Source of the DNA: Pseudevernia furfuracea
Lineage: Eukaryota > Ascomycota > Lecanoromycetes > Lecanorales > Parmeliaceae
Direction of reading: 5' to 3'
Assembly: GCA_022315425.1 (NCBI GenBank)
Contig: JAIUPT010000038.1
Location: forward strand, 1,550,001-1,614,000
Length of the DNA stretch: 64,000 nucleotides
The number at the start of each line of letters is the position of its first letter. Position 1 is the stretch's first letter. Under the pieces are notes generated by a model. That model ran no database searches. It was not told the DNA's origin and worked only from the letters and a program-made list of their open reading frames with translations. Shown here piece after piece: positions 12,511-23,898 of this stretch. The translations under genes were made by a program, and so were the position numbers.

Positions 12511-13566
12511 ATGGCTACTCTTCCCACCAACTCCACCTCCAAGACGTCTCCTCCTCCCACCCCCCAGCTCAACACTTCCTCAGCAGCCAACGAATACCCC
12601 TCAAGTGCCATCCCCAGACCTCGCAGTGTCCAATTCTCCAACTCGGACCCTCCAATGTCTCGCTCCGTCTCTCCAAGAAGTAATAACCGGCAGCAGCAGC
12701 AGCAGCAAGCGGAAAGCTCGGCTGATGAGATCACCCCCATCGTCACTCGGGAGAGAGGCGGGGCGAGGAACAAGAACTACGATTCTACGCCTATTGGGCA
12801 GCTCGCGGAACCTGGTGAACCGGGCACATCTCGACACAGCAGCAGCTCTAGCGCGAGGAGGAGGAAAGGAGGGCAATCGGGGTTGCGGTCAAAAGGGCGA
12901 GAGACGCAAGCCGAGGAGGGAAAGAATGGAGGAAAGTGGTGGGGAGAACTGGCGGAGAAATACGGGAGCGTGGAATTGGAGAATAAGGGGAGTGTTGCCA
13001 GAGATCACCTGGCTCTTGGTGTGTCCGAGATTTCTCTTTCTGTCGCTCATCTCTCTCGCCGCTCTTACCATGGATTCCCTAGTCTCTCTCATTCTGTCCT
13101 GATACAACTTTCGCCGACTTATTCTCCCCAGAACGGACTTTCTTGGCCTGGCTTCGTACCTCCCTCGCCTTCGCTTCCATCGGCATCGCTGTAACGCAGC
13201 TCTTCCGGCTCAATACTACCATCTCGGAGCGGGAAGGCTATACACCTACTAATCCAGACAACACATACCATTTGCGCCAGGTCGGAAAGCCATTGGGAGC
13301 TACTTTCCTAGGAATCGCAATCTTAGTCTTGCTGGTCGGAGGGAGAAGGTACTTTGAGAGCCAGGTGTGTCAACGACCAGGCTGGAAAACGGTGGGGCTA
13401 TAATGTACGCATGCTAACACATAGATTATAGTACTGGATCATTCGGGGTAAATTTCCCGCCAGCAGAGGCAGCGTCTTCCTCATCACGTTCGTCGCCCTC
13501 GCTTTGATCGTCACCAGTCTGGTCGTTGTCTGCGTTGTCGATCCAAGCGTCTTCGAGAAAAGATAG
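12511..13566 (+). CDS. DUF202 (YidH-like) membrane protein
   Basis: Predicted 291-aa protein from three exons (12511-13018, 13132-13364, 13432-13566); both junctions keep frame. The N-terminal ~150 residues are disordered (Ser/Pro-rich, a short poly-Gln run, Arg-rich patches). The C-terminal DUF202 domain starts with the diagnostic ERTFLAWLRTSLAFASIGIA, continues LRQVGKPLGATFLGIAILVLL and ends GSVFLITFVALALIVTSLVV, giving three membrane segments. In fungi DUF202 occurs alone or in vacuolar VTC proteins; no SPX or polyphosphate-polymerase domain is present here. The ATG at 12511 is preceded by CCCACC, a good fungal start context. The function is unknown beyond an integral membrane role. Confidence 0.85.
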
Positions 13567-14239
13567 GTAAAGCCAGGCTTCAACTATCGGTATTCCTGTG
13601 TACACTCCGGCCACCGCGGCATTCTTGATACACGCTCCGGAACGGTACCTGAACCTGTGAACAGGTGCACACCGTGAAGACCTCGTAGGATTCGCAGAGG
13701 TCCAAGTACCCGCAGCCTATTGGGTAGACCAGGGTTTAAAAGCCCTTGTCTCTTGTTGGACATGGTCTAGCTGCCATCGATCATTACGGGCATACGAGAC
13801 CGCTCACTTGGACTGAGATAACGCAAATAACGCGCTCGATGGGACCAAGCCCGTGTCTGTATAGTGCATTGAACTTCGAAATATAGAAATTGTGCTGTTT
13901 GTCCACGCAGACCTGGGGGGAGCATCTTTCGGACTGCTCAAGGTTTTATAAAAGAATAGAGTCCGGTCAAAATGAAGGCCAACCGCAATTTATCAATATG
14001 CAGTTATTCATTATAAAAGTCACAGGCTTGATTTGATGGCAATCGAATATAATTGTATATCCAAGTTGTGTCTTTTGGGGAGAATGGGACAGGGAGACTG
14101 CAGCCTCATTCCTGAAATGGATGTGTGTAATTCTTTTTCCTTTGCATCTATCTAATTCTGAGCGCATAAGCTACGTGCAAGTCATAATAATCTACCGTTT
14201 CAAATGGCCAACAAGCATCATGAAGCAAACGTAGAGTCT
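13567..14239. other. Convergent 3' intergenic region
   Basis: About 670 bp between the ends of two converging genes. No gene, repeat or RNA recognised. Confidence 0.45.
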
Positions 14240-16737
14240 CTAGATGAGCTGCTGGAATGCGCGATTGATGGGGGAGCGGACTTTAGTGCCCTTGTAGAAG
14301 TCAACAGTCGCCACAGCACGCTTGCTAATGCCTTCTGGGGTGAACTCGAATTTCTGTGAATTGCATTAGCACTGTTGACTACTCCGTTGAGAATTGTTTT
14401 GAGCAATTTACCTTGTAGACATCCTTGTAAGCACCGCTGGCACCGAATCGATTCAATCCAAATTGCTCATTCGAATACCGCTCCCAGCCCATGGTCGACA
14501 TGACCTCGACGCTCAGGGAGGGAATTCCATCAGGTAGACACTTGAGACGGTACTCCTTGGATTGTGTGTCGAATACCTCCCAGCAGGGAATAGAGACCAC
14601 GCGGGCGGTAAGTTTATGGTTATCTTTGAGATATTTGACTGCTTCGATACAGATGCAGACTTCTGAGCCTGTGCTGACGAGCGTAATGTCGGCCTTCTCA
14701 TTCTCGACGGAGACATAGCCTCCTTTGATGGCGTTCTGCAGGGTCGAATTCTCAAGCTGCGGTAGATTTTGACGAGTTAAAGCAAGGATACTAGGAGATG
14801 ATTTCGAGGTCAATGCAACGTAGTAGGCTGCGCTACACTCATTGCCATCGGCCGGGCGCCAAACCATCATGTTAGGTAGCGCACGGAAGTGAGCTAAAGT
14901 CTCAATGGGCTGATGCGTTGGGCCGTCCTCTCCGAGACCGATGGAGTCATGGGTTGCAACGTAAATGACACGGCAGTGCGAAAGCGAAGACAGGCGGACG
15001 GATCCAGCGGCGTAGGATACGAAATTCAGGAACGTTCCCCCAAAGGGAATGAGGGTGCCGTACGCAGATATTCCGTTCATGATACCGGCCATGGAGTGCT
15101 CACGCACACCATAACGGATGTAACGACCTGCCCAATCACCGATACCGAGGACTGGTGGTTGGAAATCAATGGCGTCCTTCCATCGAGTGTTGTTGGATCC
15201 TGTCAGATCTGCGGAGCCCCCAATCAGGTCAGGAATGACGCCGTGAATGGCTTCTAAGACAGCTTCTGACAGCTTCCGGGATGCTTGCTCTTTGTCTCCC
15301 GGCTTATACGTAGGTAGCTTCTTCTCCCAGCCCTCTGGGAGCTTGCCGCTCAGCCTTCGCAAAAGATCGTCGTGCTCAGCTTTGTGCTCTTGACCATACT
15401 TTTCGAACATCTTGTTCCATTCCTCTTCTTTCGCGGCTCCTTCGGCCGCATGCTTGTGGTACATATCGTAGACCTTCTGTGGTACGACGAATGAGTCCTC
15501 TGGATCAAAGCCGAACTTTTTCTTCACCTGCTTGCAATCATCGGCCTTCAGAGCATTGCCGTGCACTCCTCCAGTACCTTGCAACAAAGAACCGAAACCA
15601 ATGGTTGTGGTCAACTTGATGACTGAAGGCTTATTGGTGACTTCTTTAGCCTTTCGAATGGCTTCTTCGATGCCCTTCAGGTCGGTATCACCCTCCTTCA
15701 CCCATTGTGTGTGCCAGCCATAAGCCTCAAAGCGCTGCAAGACATCTTCAGTAAAGGCACACTTGGTATCGCCGTCTGAACGAGATTAGTCTACACACTG
15801 CCAACTATCCACCACATTGATTCTTACCGATTGAGATATGGTTGTCGTCGTAGACCATGATGAGATTCCCTAGCTGCAGATGGCCAGCAGTACTGGCAGC
15901 TTCACTAGCAATGCCCTCCATAGCACAACCATCTCCAAAAAATGCAAAGGTATGGTTATTGATCAGCTCAAAGCCTGGCTTGTTGAACTCGGCGGCTGTG
16001 TGCGCTTGTGCAATTGCAAGACCGACGGCGTTTGCAAAACCCTGACCGAGGGGACCAGTAGTAACTTCGATACCCGGTGTATCTTGAGCTTCGGGGTGAC
16101 CAGGGGTGATGCTGTCTACTGTCTATATCGATGGATTGAGTCAACCGCGACTGAGGAAAACATAAGCATTGAGAGGGAGAAGACGTACTCGGAAAGCTTT
16201 CAGATCGTCCAACGACACCTTGTAGCCGAAGAGATGTAAGAGAGCATACTGAAGCATGCATCCATGACCATTCCTATTGAACACAGTAGGTAAGAATTGG
16301 GTTAAGAATCCATGTCCCGCGGATGCCAGTGAAGCGTAGTCTACCAATTGACCTTCCATGGCACCTGTGCGGATGTTGAGGAGTCTGTAGCAGGAGGTAC
16401 GACTTACGACAGGACGAAACGATCACGATTGACCCAGTCTGGATTCTTGGGGTTGAAGCTCATGAATTTGTTAAACATGACGTGGGCAACAGGTGCCATG
16501 CCCATGGGGGCTCCGGGATGACCGGAGTTGGCTTTGAAGGTGGCATCGACCTTTGTGAGGAGCAATTGGTTAGCATGAACTCATCAGGATATTGGTTTGC
16601 AGAGGTAGAGTTGAGACAAAAATATACAGTCAATGGGCTCAATGCAAAAGCTCTGAGGGGGGCATAGCGGGGCTCGAACTTACGGCGAGTAGGCGGATTG
16701 TATTAATGGCGAGCTCATCATCCTTACCGTAAGCCAT
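14240..16737 (-). CDS. TKL1: Transketolase
   Basis: Thiamine-diphosphate enzyme of the non-oxidative pentose phosphate pathway. The ATG at 16737 gives MAYGKDDELAINTIRLLA; later exons give NGHGCMLQYALLHLFGY, HPEAQDTPGIEVTTGPLGQG, then the diphosphate/Mg-binding FFGDGCAMEGIASEA and MVYDDNHISI. The long exon 14412-15780 carries GWHTQWVKEGDTDLKG, the pyrimidine-binding domain (PDLIGGSADLTGSNNTRW, RYIRYGVREHSMAGIMNG, THDSIGLGEDGPTHQPIE) and the C-terminal domain (LVSTGSEVCICIEAVKYL, MGWERYSNEQFGLNRFG). The last short exon ends SPINRAFQQLI with stop at 14240. Five introns, all short. All expected cofactor and substrate motifs are present and the length is normal. Confidence 0.96.
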
Positions 16738-17349
16738 GATTGATTTGGGATGTTGTAGTGTAAGGTAGTGTTCTATCAGATATCTGAAGTTGAATGAGGG
16801 TTTTCCAATGAGAGAAGAAGGAAGATATGTGGGAGGCGGCAATACTTCTGTTGTGTGAGCTACCTTACTTTACTTATTGCTACTTAAAGTGGGGCAAGGT
16901 CCACGTTTGGCACGTTTTTCTTCTTCTTTTCTTCTTTGGGTCGCCGCTCTTATAAAGTACAACTCACACTGTTGAGCATTATTACTTGAGCATTAATACC
17001 TACTTTATTAATGCTCAACTTGACCGTGCCCCTCAAAAGAGCACATCAACTTCCACTCCATTCCAACAACGTACATCTTCCTTCACAGTCTCCTTGTGCA
17101 CGTCTTTTCACTACTCAATCGGAACATGTGCGGATTAATTGACAAGCGACTAATCTTTAGACTAGTTGGAATCAAATGTTTACCAAATCCTTTGTAAGAC
17201 CAGCCAAGTCTGTCTCGAGCCTGTCACATCCATGCGATTTCATATGCAAACAAAAAGGGCGGAAATTAATCGTCAAAGCCACAAGCCACGGACCATTTCT
17301 CCTGGATTCTATTTTACCATGCAGCAAAAGGCTTCTCTCCTTTACCACT
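16738..17349. other. Transketolase upstream region
   Basis: About 610 bp between two minus-strand genes, expected to hold the transketolase promoter. It has a short inverted/duplicated TTGAGCATTA..TAATGCTCAA pair at 16974-17010, which could form a hairpin. Nothing else recognised. Confidence 0.4.
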
Positions 17350-19304
17350 TCAGTCTATCTTTGAAGCCTTGCTCTGCCACGGGAAGCTCTGTAACATCCG
17401 CTCTACAGTCTGAAGTAGACCACTTCGAAAGGTCTCGAGGACGCCCATCGCCACAATGTAAGGAATGCTCGCATTCGGATCACTCTTCAGGCCCTGACCC
17501 AGTCGCCTCATGTTGTGGTAGAAAAATTGAATGGCTAGACCCGAGCCAACCACTTTCACAGGAATCATGTTAGCAAACCACTGGCCCTTGACAATGTGAG
17601 GCACGGCCAGCGCTTCATCGTCAGAAACACTCGGATTGAGCAGGACAGTCACTGGGAGATCTGGCTGAAGGACAACGCTGCGACCCAGACCAATGAGAGA
17701 GCAGATTCCAGAGTCAATGGCATCTGCCATGCCTGTCCTTGAGCGGAATCCTATGAAACATTAGAAGACTTCCTTAATCATTCAAACGTCATGAACGTAC
17801 CACCACTGAGCTGAATTGGGACTCTGGAGTTCAATCCTTGGACCCTCTCCGCAAAGTCTGTGAAATAGGCTTCACGTATTCGGGTGCTCTCTCTCTTTGG
17901 GGCTTTCTCTAGCGACTTAGACCCAAACGAGTCTAGCAACAACGAGGTCAGCAAACAAACGTGTAGAGGACTTGGCCTGTGGCTTTACTGTGAAGCTTCG
18001 AAGTCTTGTTCTCAGCATTGCCCCCACTTATCTCCACAAAGTCCACCTCGCCGCATTCAACTAGCCATCTGACTTGCTCCAGGCCCTCATCCGTTGACAG
18101 CCCCATTCCCGTGGCCATATAATCTGCTGAATTCAACTTTACGGAAAGGCAATACGGTCGAGGACAAACATCCCGAATCTCTTTCACTAACCGCTTCAAA
18201 AGAGCAAGCCTTTTCTCTGGTGATCCACCATACTACGCTCATTTCGGAGTCAGCATTGCTTAATCAAGGCACGCAATCTCGGTCAAAGAAACACGTCTCA
18301 GGAGTAGGAGCAGATGTTTGCTCCAGACCCATATCTTGCGACTCAAGATTTGGCACAAAGCAGGGGAGAATGACTCCGAAATGTGCGTACCCACGCAGAT
18401 TTCGGAGTCAGCATTGCTTGTTCGAAGCAGGAAGAGGGGTTATAAGATAGGTCCCGGGTAGAAAGGTCCTTCTGCTCCCGGAACATGTCTTATGACTCAA
18501 TTTCAATACCAAACAGGAAAGATCATTCCAGAAAAGTACGTACCTCGTCGGTGCGCCGATTTGTGTGTGGACTCAGAAATTGTGACAAGAGGAAACCATG
18601 AGCCCCATGTAGCTGACACCCAGCAAACCCGGCCTCTTTTGCCACTCGAGCACCGTGCACCCAAGCTGCTACAACCATATCAATGTCGTCCAAGGTCGCC
18701 TCTCGAGGTGTCCCCAGGACCGCATTCAGAGCCTTGATGTCTTGTCAACAGACAGGATCAATTGGGGAGTTGCCAAGTCAAAATACTTTTTTGTTCAGCC
18801 ACCCTTCACCCAGTTCAACGGGCACCGAAGATGGACAGATCGCTGCCATGCCTGGAGGTCTTTCTCCAGCTCCAACTGGGCTCATTCTCCCAGGGTGCGC
18901 TAGTTGTACAATGCAAGGAGTACCAGCTTCTTGCGATATGGTCGCCCATTCCTTCCATTTACTGAAGTGCGGCTCCTTCAAAGAATCCTTATGACACACG
19001 ACATCGCCCTTGATGGAAAGGAATCGAATATCCACCTGTACTTGCCCGGTCACGATACAGCCATATTTTGCGTGGGCCCACTAAAACCCATTAATCGGTG
19101 CCAAGGAAACAGGGGTTCATCTTGTCTAACCTGCGTGTATAGATTTTTGAACTTGTCGATAGGCGGGTCAAAGAGGGGCGGTGTCGCGAGTGTTTCTTGC
19201 ATGGGGCACTTGACGAGTCGATTTGGGAGAGTCAGTCCGCAAGGTAAGGTGATTGGGTCGGAAATCAGCTCAATCGCTGTGGGCCTGGAGGAATCTTCAC
19301 CCAT
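17350..19304 (-). CDS. NADH:flavin oxidoreductase, Old Yellow Enzyme family
   Basis: FMN-dependent ene-reductase-like TIM-barrel protein. The ATG at 19304 gives MGEDSSRPTAIELISDPITL, then LPNRLVKCPMQETLATPP. Spliced exons follow: YTQWAHAKYGCIVTGQVQVD, PCIVQLAHPGRMSPVG, EAGFAGCQLHGAHGFLLSQF with SPHTNRRTDEYGGSPEKR, LSVKLNSADYMATGMG, VDFVEISGGNAE, VPIQLSGGFRSRTGMADAID and CSLIGLGRSVVLQPDLP. The HGAHGFLLSQFLSP block (His pair binding substrate/FMN) and the GGFRSR phosphate-binding region are those of bacterial-type OYE relatives found in many fungi. At least five introns. The one inside TNRRTDE|YGGSPEK (18233-18543) is 311 nt and consists of two repeated intron units. The substrate is not predictable. 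Confidence 0.9.
18233..18543 (-). repeat. Tandem pair of introner-like units forming one intron
   Basis: Read on the minus strand, unit 1 is 18543-18391 (153 nt) and unit 2 is 18390-18233 (158 nt). Each has the core TTGAGTC..AAGA.ATG...(C/T)GGAGCA and the 3' block AAGCAATGCTGACTCCGAA. Unit 1 ends TGCGTGG where the homologous intron at 43301-43456 ends TGCGTAG. Unit 2 begins GTACGCACATTTCGG and ends GAGCGTAG. Splicing from 18543 to 18233 restores the family motif TDEYGGSPEK. Confidence 0.9.
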
Positions 19305-20550
19305 GGTCCGTGCCAAAAGAATTTACTTCTACTGTGTTTGGACCAAGAAGTGGCGCAGTTTTAAATAAGTCAGGAATCTGGGAGAAATGGGCGACTTGGC
19401 AAAGACAGCAGAAGGAGGGCTTTGAGGCCATTTTGAAAGAATGTCGAGATAGCGGGATGTGCATCGGGATTCAGCCGCGGATGCTGGGGAGATGTGATAA
19501 GGCAGAAGGGCGTCATGACGGATCTGGCCAGACAGCGTTTAACAATTTAACATGGAGAAAGTAGAGGAGCTCTTACCAGTCAGTTACAACAATCATGTTC
19601 CGCCTTCTCCTCGGCATCATAGGTACTTGCGATGAGGATTGATGATAAGACCATCCTCAATTGGTACTAGTCTGCCTCTCTCGGTTTGATGGGATTGATG
19701 GGACTAAAGAAAATACTTTTTACCTTTTCAGTCAACGACAAGGTCATTCTTCATTGCTTTCCCAGCCAACCTCTCGGTTTCCGTCCTCGCAATCTTCAAA
19801 GCCTCGTCTTTGTACGCTGCTGCCTATAGCTATTCTCGTAGAAATGCCACATATCCAAAGACCCATCACCCCGTCATGACTCACACTTTGGATCAGAGGG
19901 AACAAGTAGGAACATCTGTGAGGCCAAGAACAAAGAACTGTCAACATATGCGGATAATAGCCAATCAGAAAATCGTACATTATGTTTTCTCGCGAGCTTT
20001 TCCAGTCCACGCATTCAATGCCGAAATACCACGCCATTTGAAGGCTACATGGTCCTTCCTGCATTCCTGTTCCTCCCCATTCCAGTTACCGCAGTTATTG
20101 GTCAATTCGGAGTATCTCCTTCTAGTGCGCGGCTTCATTTGGGAATGAAACATGTTTTGGAGGCAAATATCGGGCTTCTTCCCCTGTTGTACTCCTAAGA
20201 CTTGTTTCGGGAGTTGGCTTTGCGTCCTGGCAAACACATGCTGACTCCGAAAGCCTTATCCGTGTGAGTCCAACACATGGATAGATTTGGATGCCGAATG
20301 TGCTTTGAACTGTGTCTGCTTTCATTATTTGCGATCGGTGCAAAAGACCTGAGGCTGGCTAAGGAGGTTAACCATCGAGATGATGAGATGATGAGCCCTT
20401 GTCCACGCGCGGACAGTATTGACTGGTCTGAGTAGTAGACTGGTAGTTCGACAATAGCGCACTTTGAAATCTGCCAGGCAGAGGCAAACATTCCCGTTTC
20501 GCATACGACTAAGAATTTTCAGAACAACACAAACGGAGCAGACCCATTGC
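19305..20550. other. Intergenic region with a possible intron-element relic
   Basis: About 1.2 kb between two minus-strand genes. No gene recognised. The segment 20150-20260 resembles the repeated intron family (see separate entry). Confidence 0.45.
20150..20260 (+). repeat. Degenerate copy of the repeated intron element
   Basis: Contains CCTGTTGTACTCCTAAGACTTGTTTCGGGAG-type sequence (about 20182-20212) followed by ACATGCTGACTCCGAAA (about 20237-20253). Both blocks match the intron family, but the spacing is shorter and no flanking exons are recognisable. Confidence 0.5.
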
Positions 20551-21292
20551 CTAGCGCTGAGCCCCATTTTCCAAGACACTTTGAGATCCACTGTTACTGT
20601 GACTTTCGCTCTCATCTTCCGGAAGCGCGAAGAACTGTAGTATAATGTCATCAACACAAAACTCCCAGTCTAAATCATCGTACCCAAAGTCGGCTGTTAT
20701 CTTCACGTTGTAAATTTCTTTCCACTCTTCACCGCTGTATTCTTCCATTTTGACTAAGAAGGGTAGATGGAATCCACTCGGAAAATCGACATGCCATACA
20801 TACGGCTCCTTGCGAGCCTTTGTATAGCCTTTCACATAGACTTTCGTCCCGGGAACAGGGGCATCCATTGGCTTGATATAGAACGACTTCAGCGTAAAAA
20901 AGGGTTGAAGGCCTTCCTCGGCCATCGAAGTCGCATTGGCAACTTCAAAGTATGCTCCATCTGCGTTTTCCATTGGGCGTGAGCCAATTAGGGCATTGGG
21001 AGAGGAAACGGCGCAATTCAGGTCGTGCTCGGAGATCATTCCGTCAAGAGCTGGGTCTCGGGGCGTGAGGACGCTGTAGGAGGAGAAAGATAGATGGTGG
21101 TAGGGAGAGGGCACCCTTGCAAGGCCGTTAACCGTGTCAATGTCATCAAACTGTTGCGGTCAGCATGGTCACCAAGGCAGGGAGTGATTTTGGACCAACG
21201 CGGATAAGAGTATGATTGCTCGCAGCGGAGCTTGGCTCTCTAGACGAGCTGAAACTGCCACAGAGTGCAAGTAGATAACCCAGCAGCTTCAT
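20551..21292 (-). CDS. Small secreted protein of unknown function, 230 aa
   Basis: Two exons, 21200-21292 and 20551-21150, joined by a 49-nt intron with a GTTGGT donor and a CTGACCGCAACAG 3' end; the frame is kept. The ATG at 21292 opens a clear signal-peptide-like leader, MKLLGYLLALCGSFSSS. The mature part has FDDIDTVNGLARVPSPYHHL, SPNALIGSRPMENADGAYF, FTLKSFYIKPMDAPVPGT and VWHVDFPSGFHLPF, then an acidic Ser-rich tail (PEDESESHSNSGS). It has the look of a beta-rich extracellular domain. I do not recognise a named family, so the function is left open. The upstream GTTGGT donor is weaker than usual, so exon 1 is slightly less certain than exon 2. Confidence 0.7.
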
Positions 21293-22583
21293 ATTGGGCT
21301 CTTTACTCCGAGAAGTTCCGAATGTCGCATACAGGTGAATCGAGGATGGACTACCGCTGTCGCCATGGCAGATGTGCTGAAAGATACAGGGCCATTCCCA
21401 ATGTATGACCTCTCGGAAGCAAATGTATGCGAGTATGTCAACAGCTTTCGATCAGCTCCTCGACACAATGCCGAACATGGTTTCGGGAAACCTCTTAGTC
21501 AGCTTCCGAAACATATGCCAAGACCCGTTGGAAAAAGCGTGGAAATTTGCAGCAGTATTTGGTCTGGGGTTGAATTTTTGGAGCAAGAATCTGCCATATC
21601 TCCGCAAGACATTCTGATACCGGTGAATAACGTTGCAACAGAACTACCACATTCTCTAGCACCGCGCTTGCCTTTTCTCCTCTCTTGTAAACTTACGTTC
21701 TTCGATTGACTTACTCTATTTCATGTTCACCATGGGGTGTGCCTCAATCCCAAGCCAACCAACCTTCTGAAGCACAGACCCTTGCATTGATTGACAGGCG
21801 GTGCGTCTCGAAGGTTATCCTTCATGTCTGCATATCCGATTTCTCAAACGGTGTTGCCAGAAAGAGAACTACAAATTCCCGTTTGGGAGTCAAAAAGGTC
21901 CTGTCGATCAGAGTACTCGGATTTTTTTAGACGAAGCTGGCTTGCATGTATCATTCATTTCTGTACCATGTGTTACGAGTAGGGGACTTTGAGCAGGAGA
22001 TGCGCCACCCAAGCCCCCGTTTACTCAACCATCCCAAGGAAATTCACAAACGTTGGTTCTGATACTAGAACATGTGGCAAATCTTCAATGTCAACTCTGA
22101 GATCAGAATATCCCATTGGGGGGCCAGACATGAGGAAGATTGGAGCATTATTATGGCGAGCAGGTCAGTAGTATGTGTGGTCGGAGGTATTTAGTTCGTA
22201 TTAGGTTCGATTCATAATGGCGCTAGTACAATGGTGCTTCTTATTTTCTATGTTCGAAAAGTTTGGGATTCCCTGGAGCGATATCGATAGGGCTTGGTAG
22301 GGGCTGCACCACGGTCTAATGTCCCTAGCCCACTTTCTTCGAGTTCTCATTTGAAAACACTGAGACTACTAGATACTTGCGAGATGATTAATCGCTGTAC
22401 TTCCAGGTTGCTGTATTTACATGATGAAGATCCTAGACAGGCAAAGTTGTCTGTCTCACTTTGTGCACTCAAGCAAATGCTCTTTCCATGCCGCCCAATT
22501 GTCACATGCCACGAGACGCCAATGTATGCAACGTAGTCATGCACAGCCAGCCATACAGACATAGGAAATCCTGCTGGGTTGCT
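21293..22583. other. Intergenic region, possible decayed sequence
   Basis: About 1.3 kb upstream of the secreted-protein gene. Frames at 21335-21709 and 21405-21617 (+) run 70-124 codons but resemble no family I know and do not extend by plausible splicing. Confidence 0.35.
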
Positions 22584-23015
22584 TTAATCCTTGTGGCCCT
22601 TCTAAAAAATTGTCAGCACAACTTCTCGCAATCAACTGACAGACCCGCTCCCAATACTATTGGGTCGCAGACTTACTCCACCCCTCTCACTGTTCATGCC
22701 AATCACTGGCCCTGGTGCCTCTGGATGGTCTTTCTTGGCCTGCTCATTCTGGTTCCCTGAATCTTTCTCAGACGTAGCCTGACTTGCGTTCTGGTCGTCC
22801 GCAGCTCTTTCTCTTTTTCCTGATTGCGAGGCCCCCGATTGGACATCAAGCTCGTCTTTTCGGTTTGAAGCGTGCTCCTGAGGCTGACGACCCGACCAAT
22901 CTGATGTGCCAGAGGCGAAGCGATGTTGGGTGACGGAAGGGAGGGATTGAGGGGAGGTGCGGAAAGTCGTGCGGAGGAGCGTCCGGGCGCGAACGGAGGT
23001 ACGGAGAAAAGACAT
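22584..23015 (-). CDS. Small mitochondrial conserved fungal protein, 118 aa
   Basis: Two exons: 22677-23015 and a tiny second exon 22584-22601 of six codons including the stop. The ATG at 23015 gives MSFLRTSVRARTLLRTTFR, an Arg/Ser/Thr-rich amphipathic presequence typical of mitochondrial import. A hydrophilic Gln/Ser/Lys-rich stretch follows, ending PVIGMNSERGG; the intron then leads to KGHKD. Splicing is supported by a consensus donor (GTAAGT), a TGCTGAC branch and a TAG acceptor. Without it the frame would run into low-quality sequence. The function is unknown; only mitochondrial location is inferred. Confidence 0.75.
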
Positions 23016-23581
23016 TTGGTCGTTTAGTTGATTGATTGATTTGAAAGGAGATTGGAGACGTTTAGTTGAGTATCATCAACATCTACAAAATAAATATGAG
23101 TGCGCATACTTGTTGCCAATGCCGTCATCTGTAAATAAGACATACTGAGGCCGAGGTTCCCCCGAGGTTCTCCCGTGATCGAGTGAATTTTTTGAGATTT
23201 GCCTCAGTTCTCAGCCGTGTCCATACCCCTCCTGGTTAGCACCATCATTAGGTGATCCACTAACTTTTTAGTGCGGCGCTGTACCAATTTGAGTATATTC
23301 CGATATTTAGCCGGCAGGAGGGTGAAACACGTCTGAGCTCAAAACTCAATAATACCGTTGATCGCAAGTATGAGAAATATCCTCGGCGTAGCCCTCAGCA
23401 TATTCAGTATTTTTTATGTATTGTTGTAATCGAGGTATTACTCTACACGCAGTCAACGACTCAACTTAACAATAATAACAATTACAGTGAGTAATTTTCT
23501 TTGTCGCACATGTCGTATATGCATGTCGTACATGTTTTGCTTAACATTTCATATATGTCTATCTCTTCTTTGCAGAAAAAC

Positions 23582-23626
23582 AAGTGTGTGTATATGTGTG
23601 TATATGTGTGTGTATGTGTATGTGTA
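23582..23626. repeat. TG/TATG microsatellite inside the transposon
   Basis: Run of GTGTGTATATGTGTG-type repeats on the + strand, inside the hAT-like element. Confidence 0.85.
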
Positions 23627-23822
23627 TTTCGCGTTGTTTTGATTGCCAAGACTGCGGACATTGATTGCCAAGACTGCCAAGACTTCGGATATTGTATGTT
23701 ACACAGCACTGCGCTGTCCCATCCTCAAAAAAAAAGTTCAAATCTCACTTATTTCTATACGGGGGGACGAAGTCATAATGTCAAGAATCCACGAGCACAG
23801 GTTCATTTAGCCCGAAGGATAA

Positions 23823-23898
23823 TGTTGACGTTGTGCTTTGAGGGGGTCCCAAATTGACAAAAATTGGTGTTTTGCAGACCCCTCAAGACAACGTCAAT
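23823..23898. repeat. Internal inverted repeat of the transposon
   Basis: Arms TTGACGTTGT..TTGAGGGGGTC (about 23825-23847) and GACCCCTCAAGACAACGTCAA (about 23877-23896) can pair, leaving a loop of roughly 30 nt. Confidence 0.7.
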
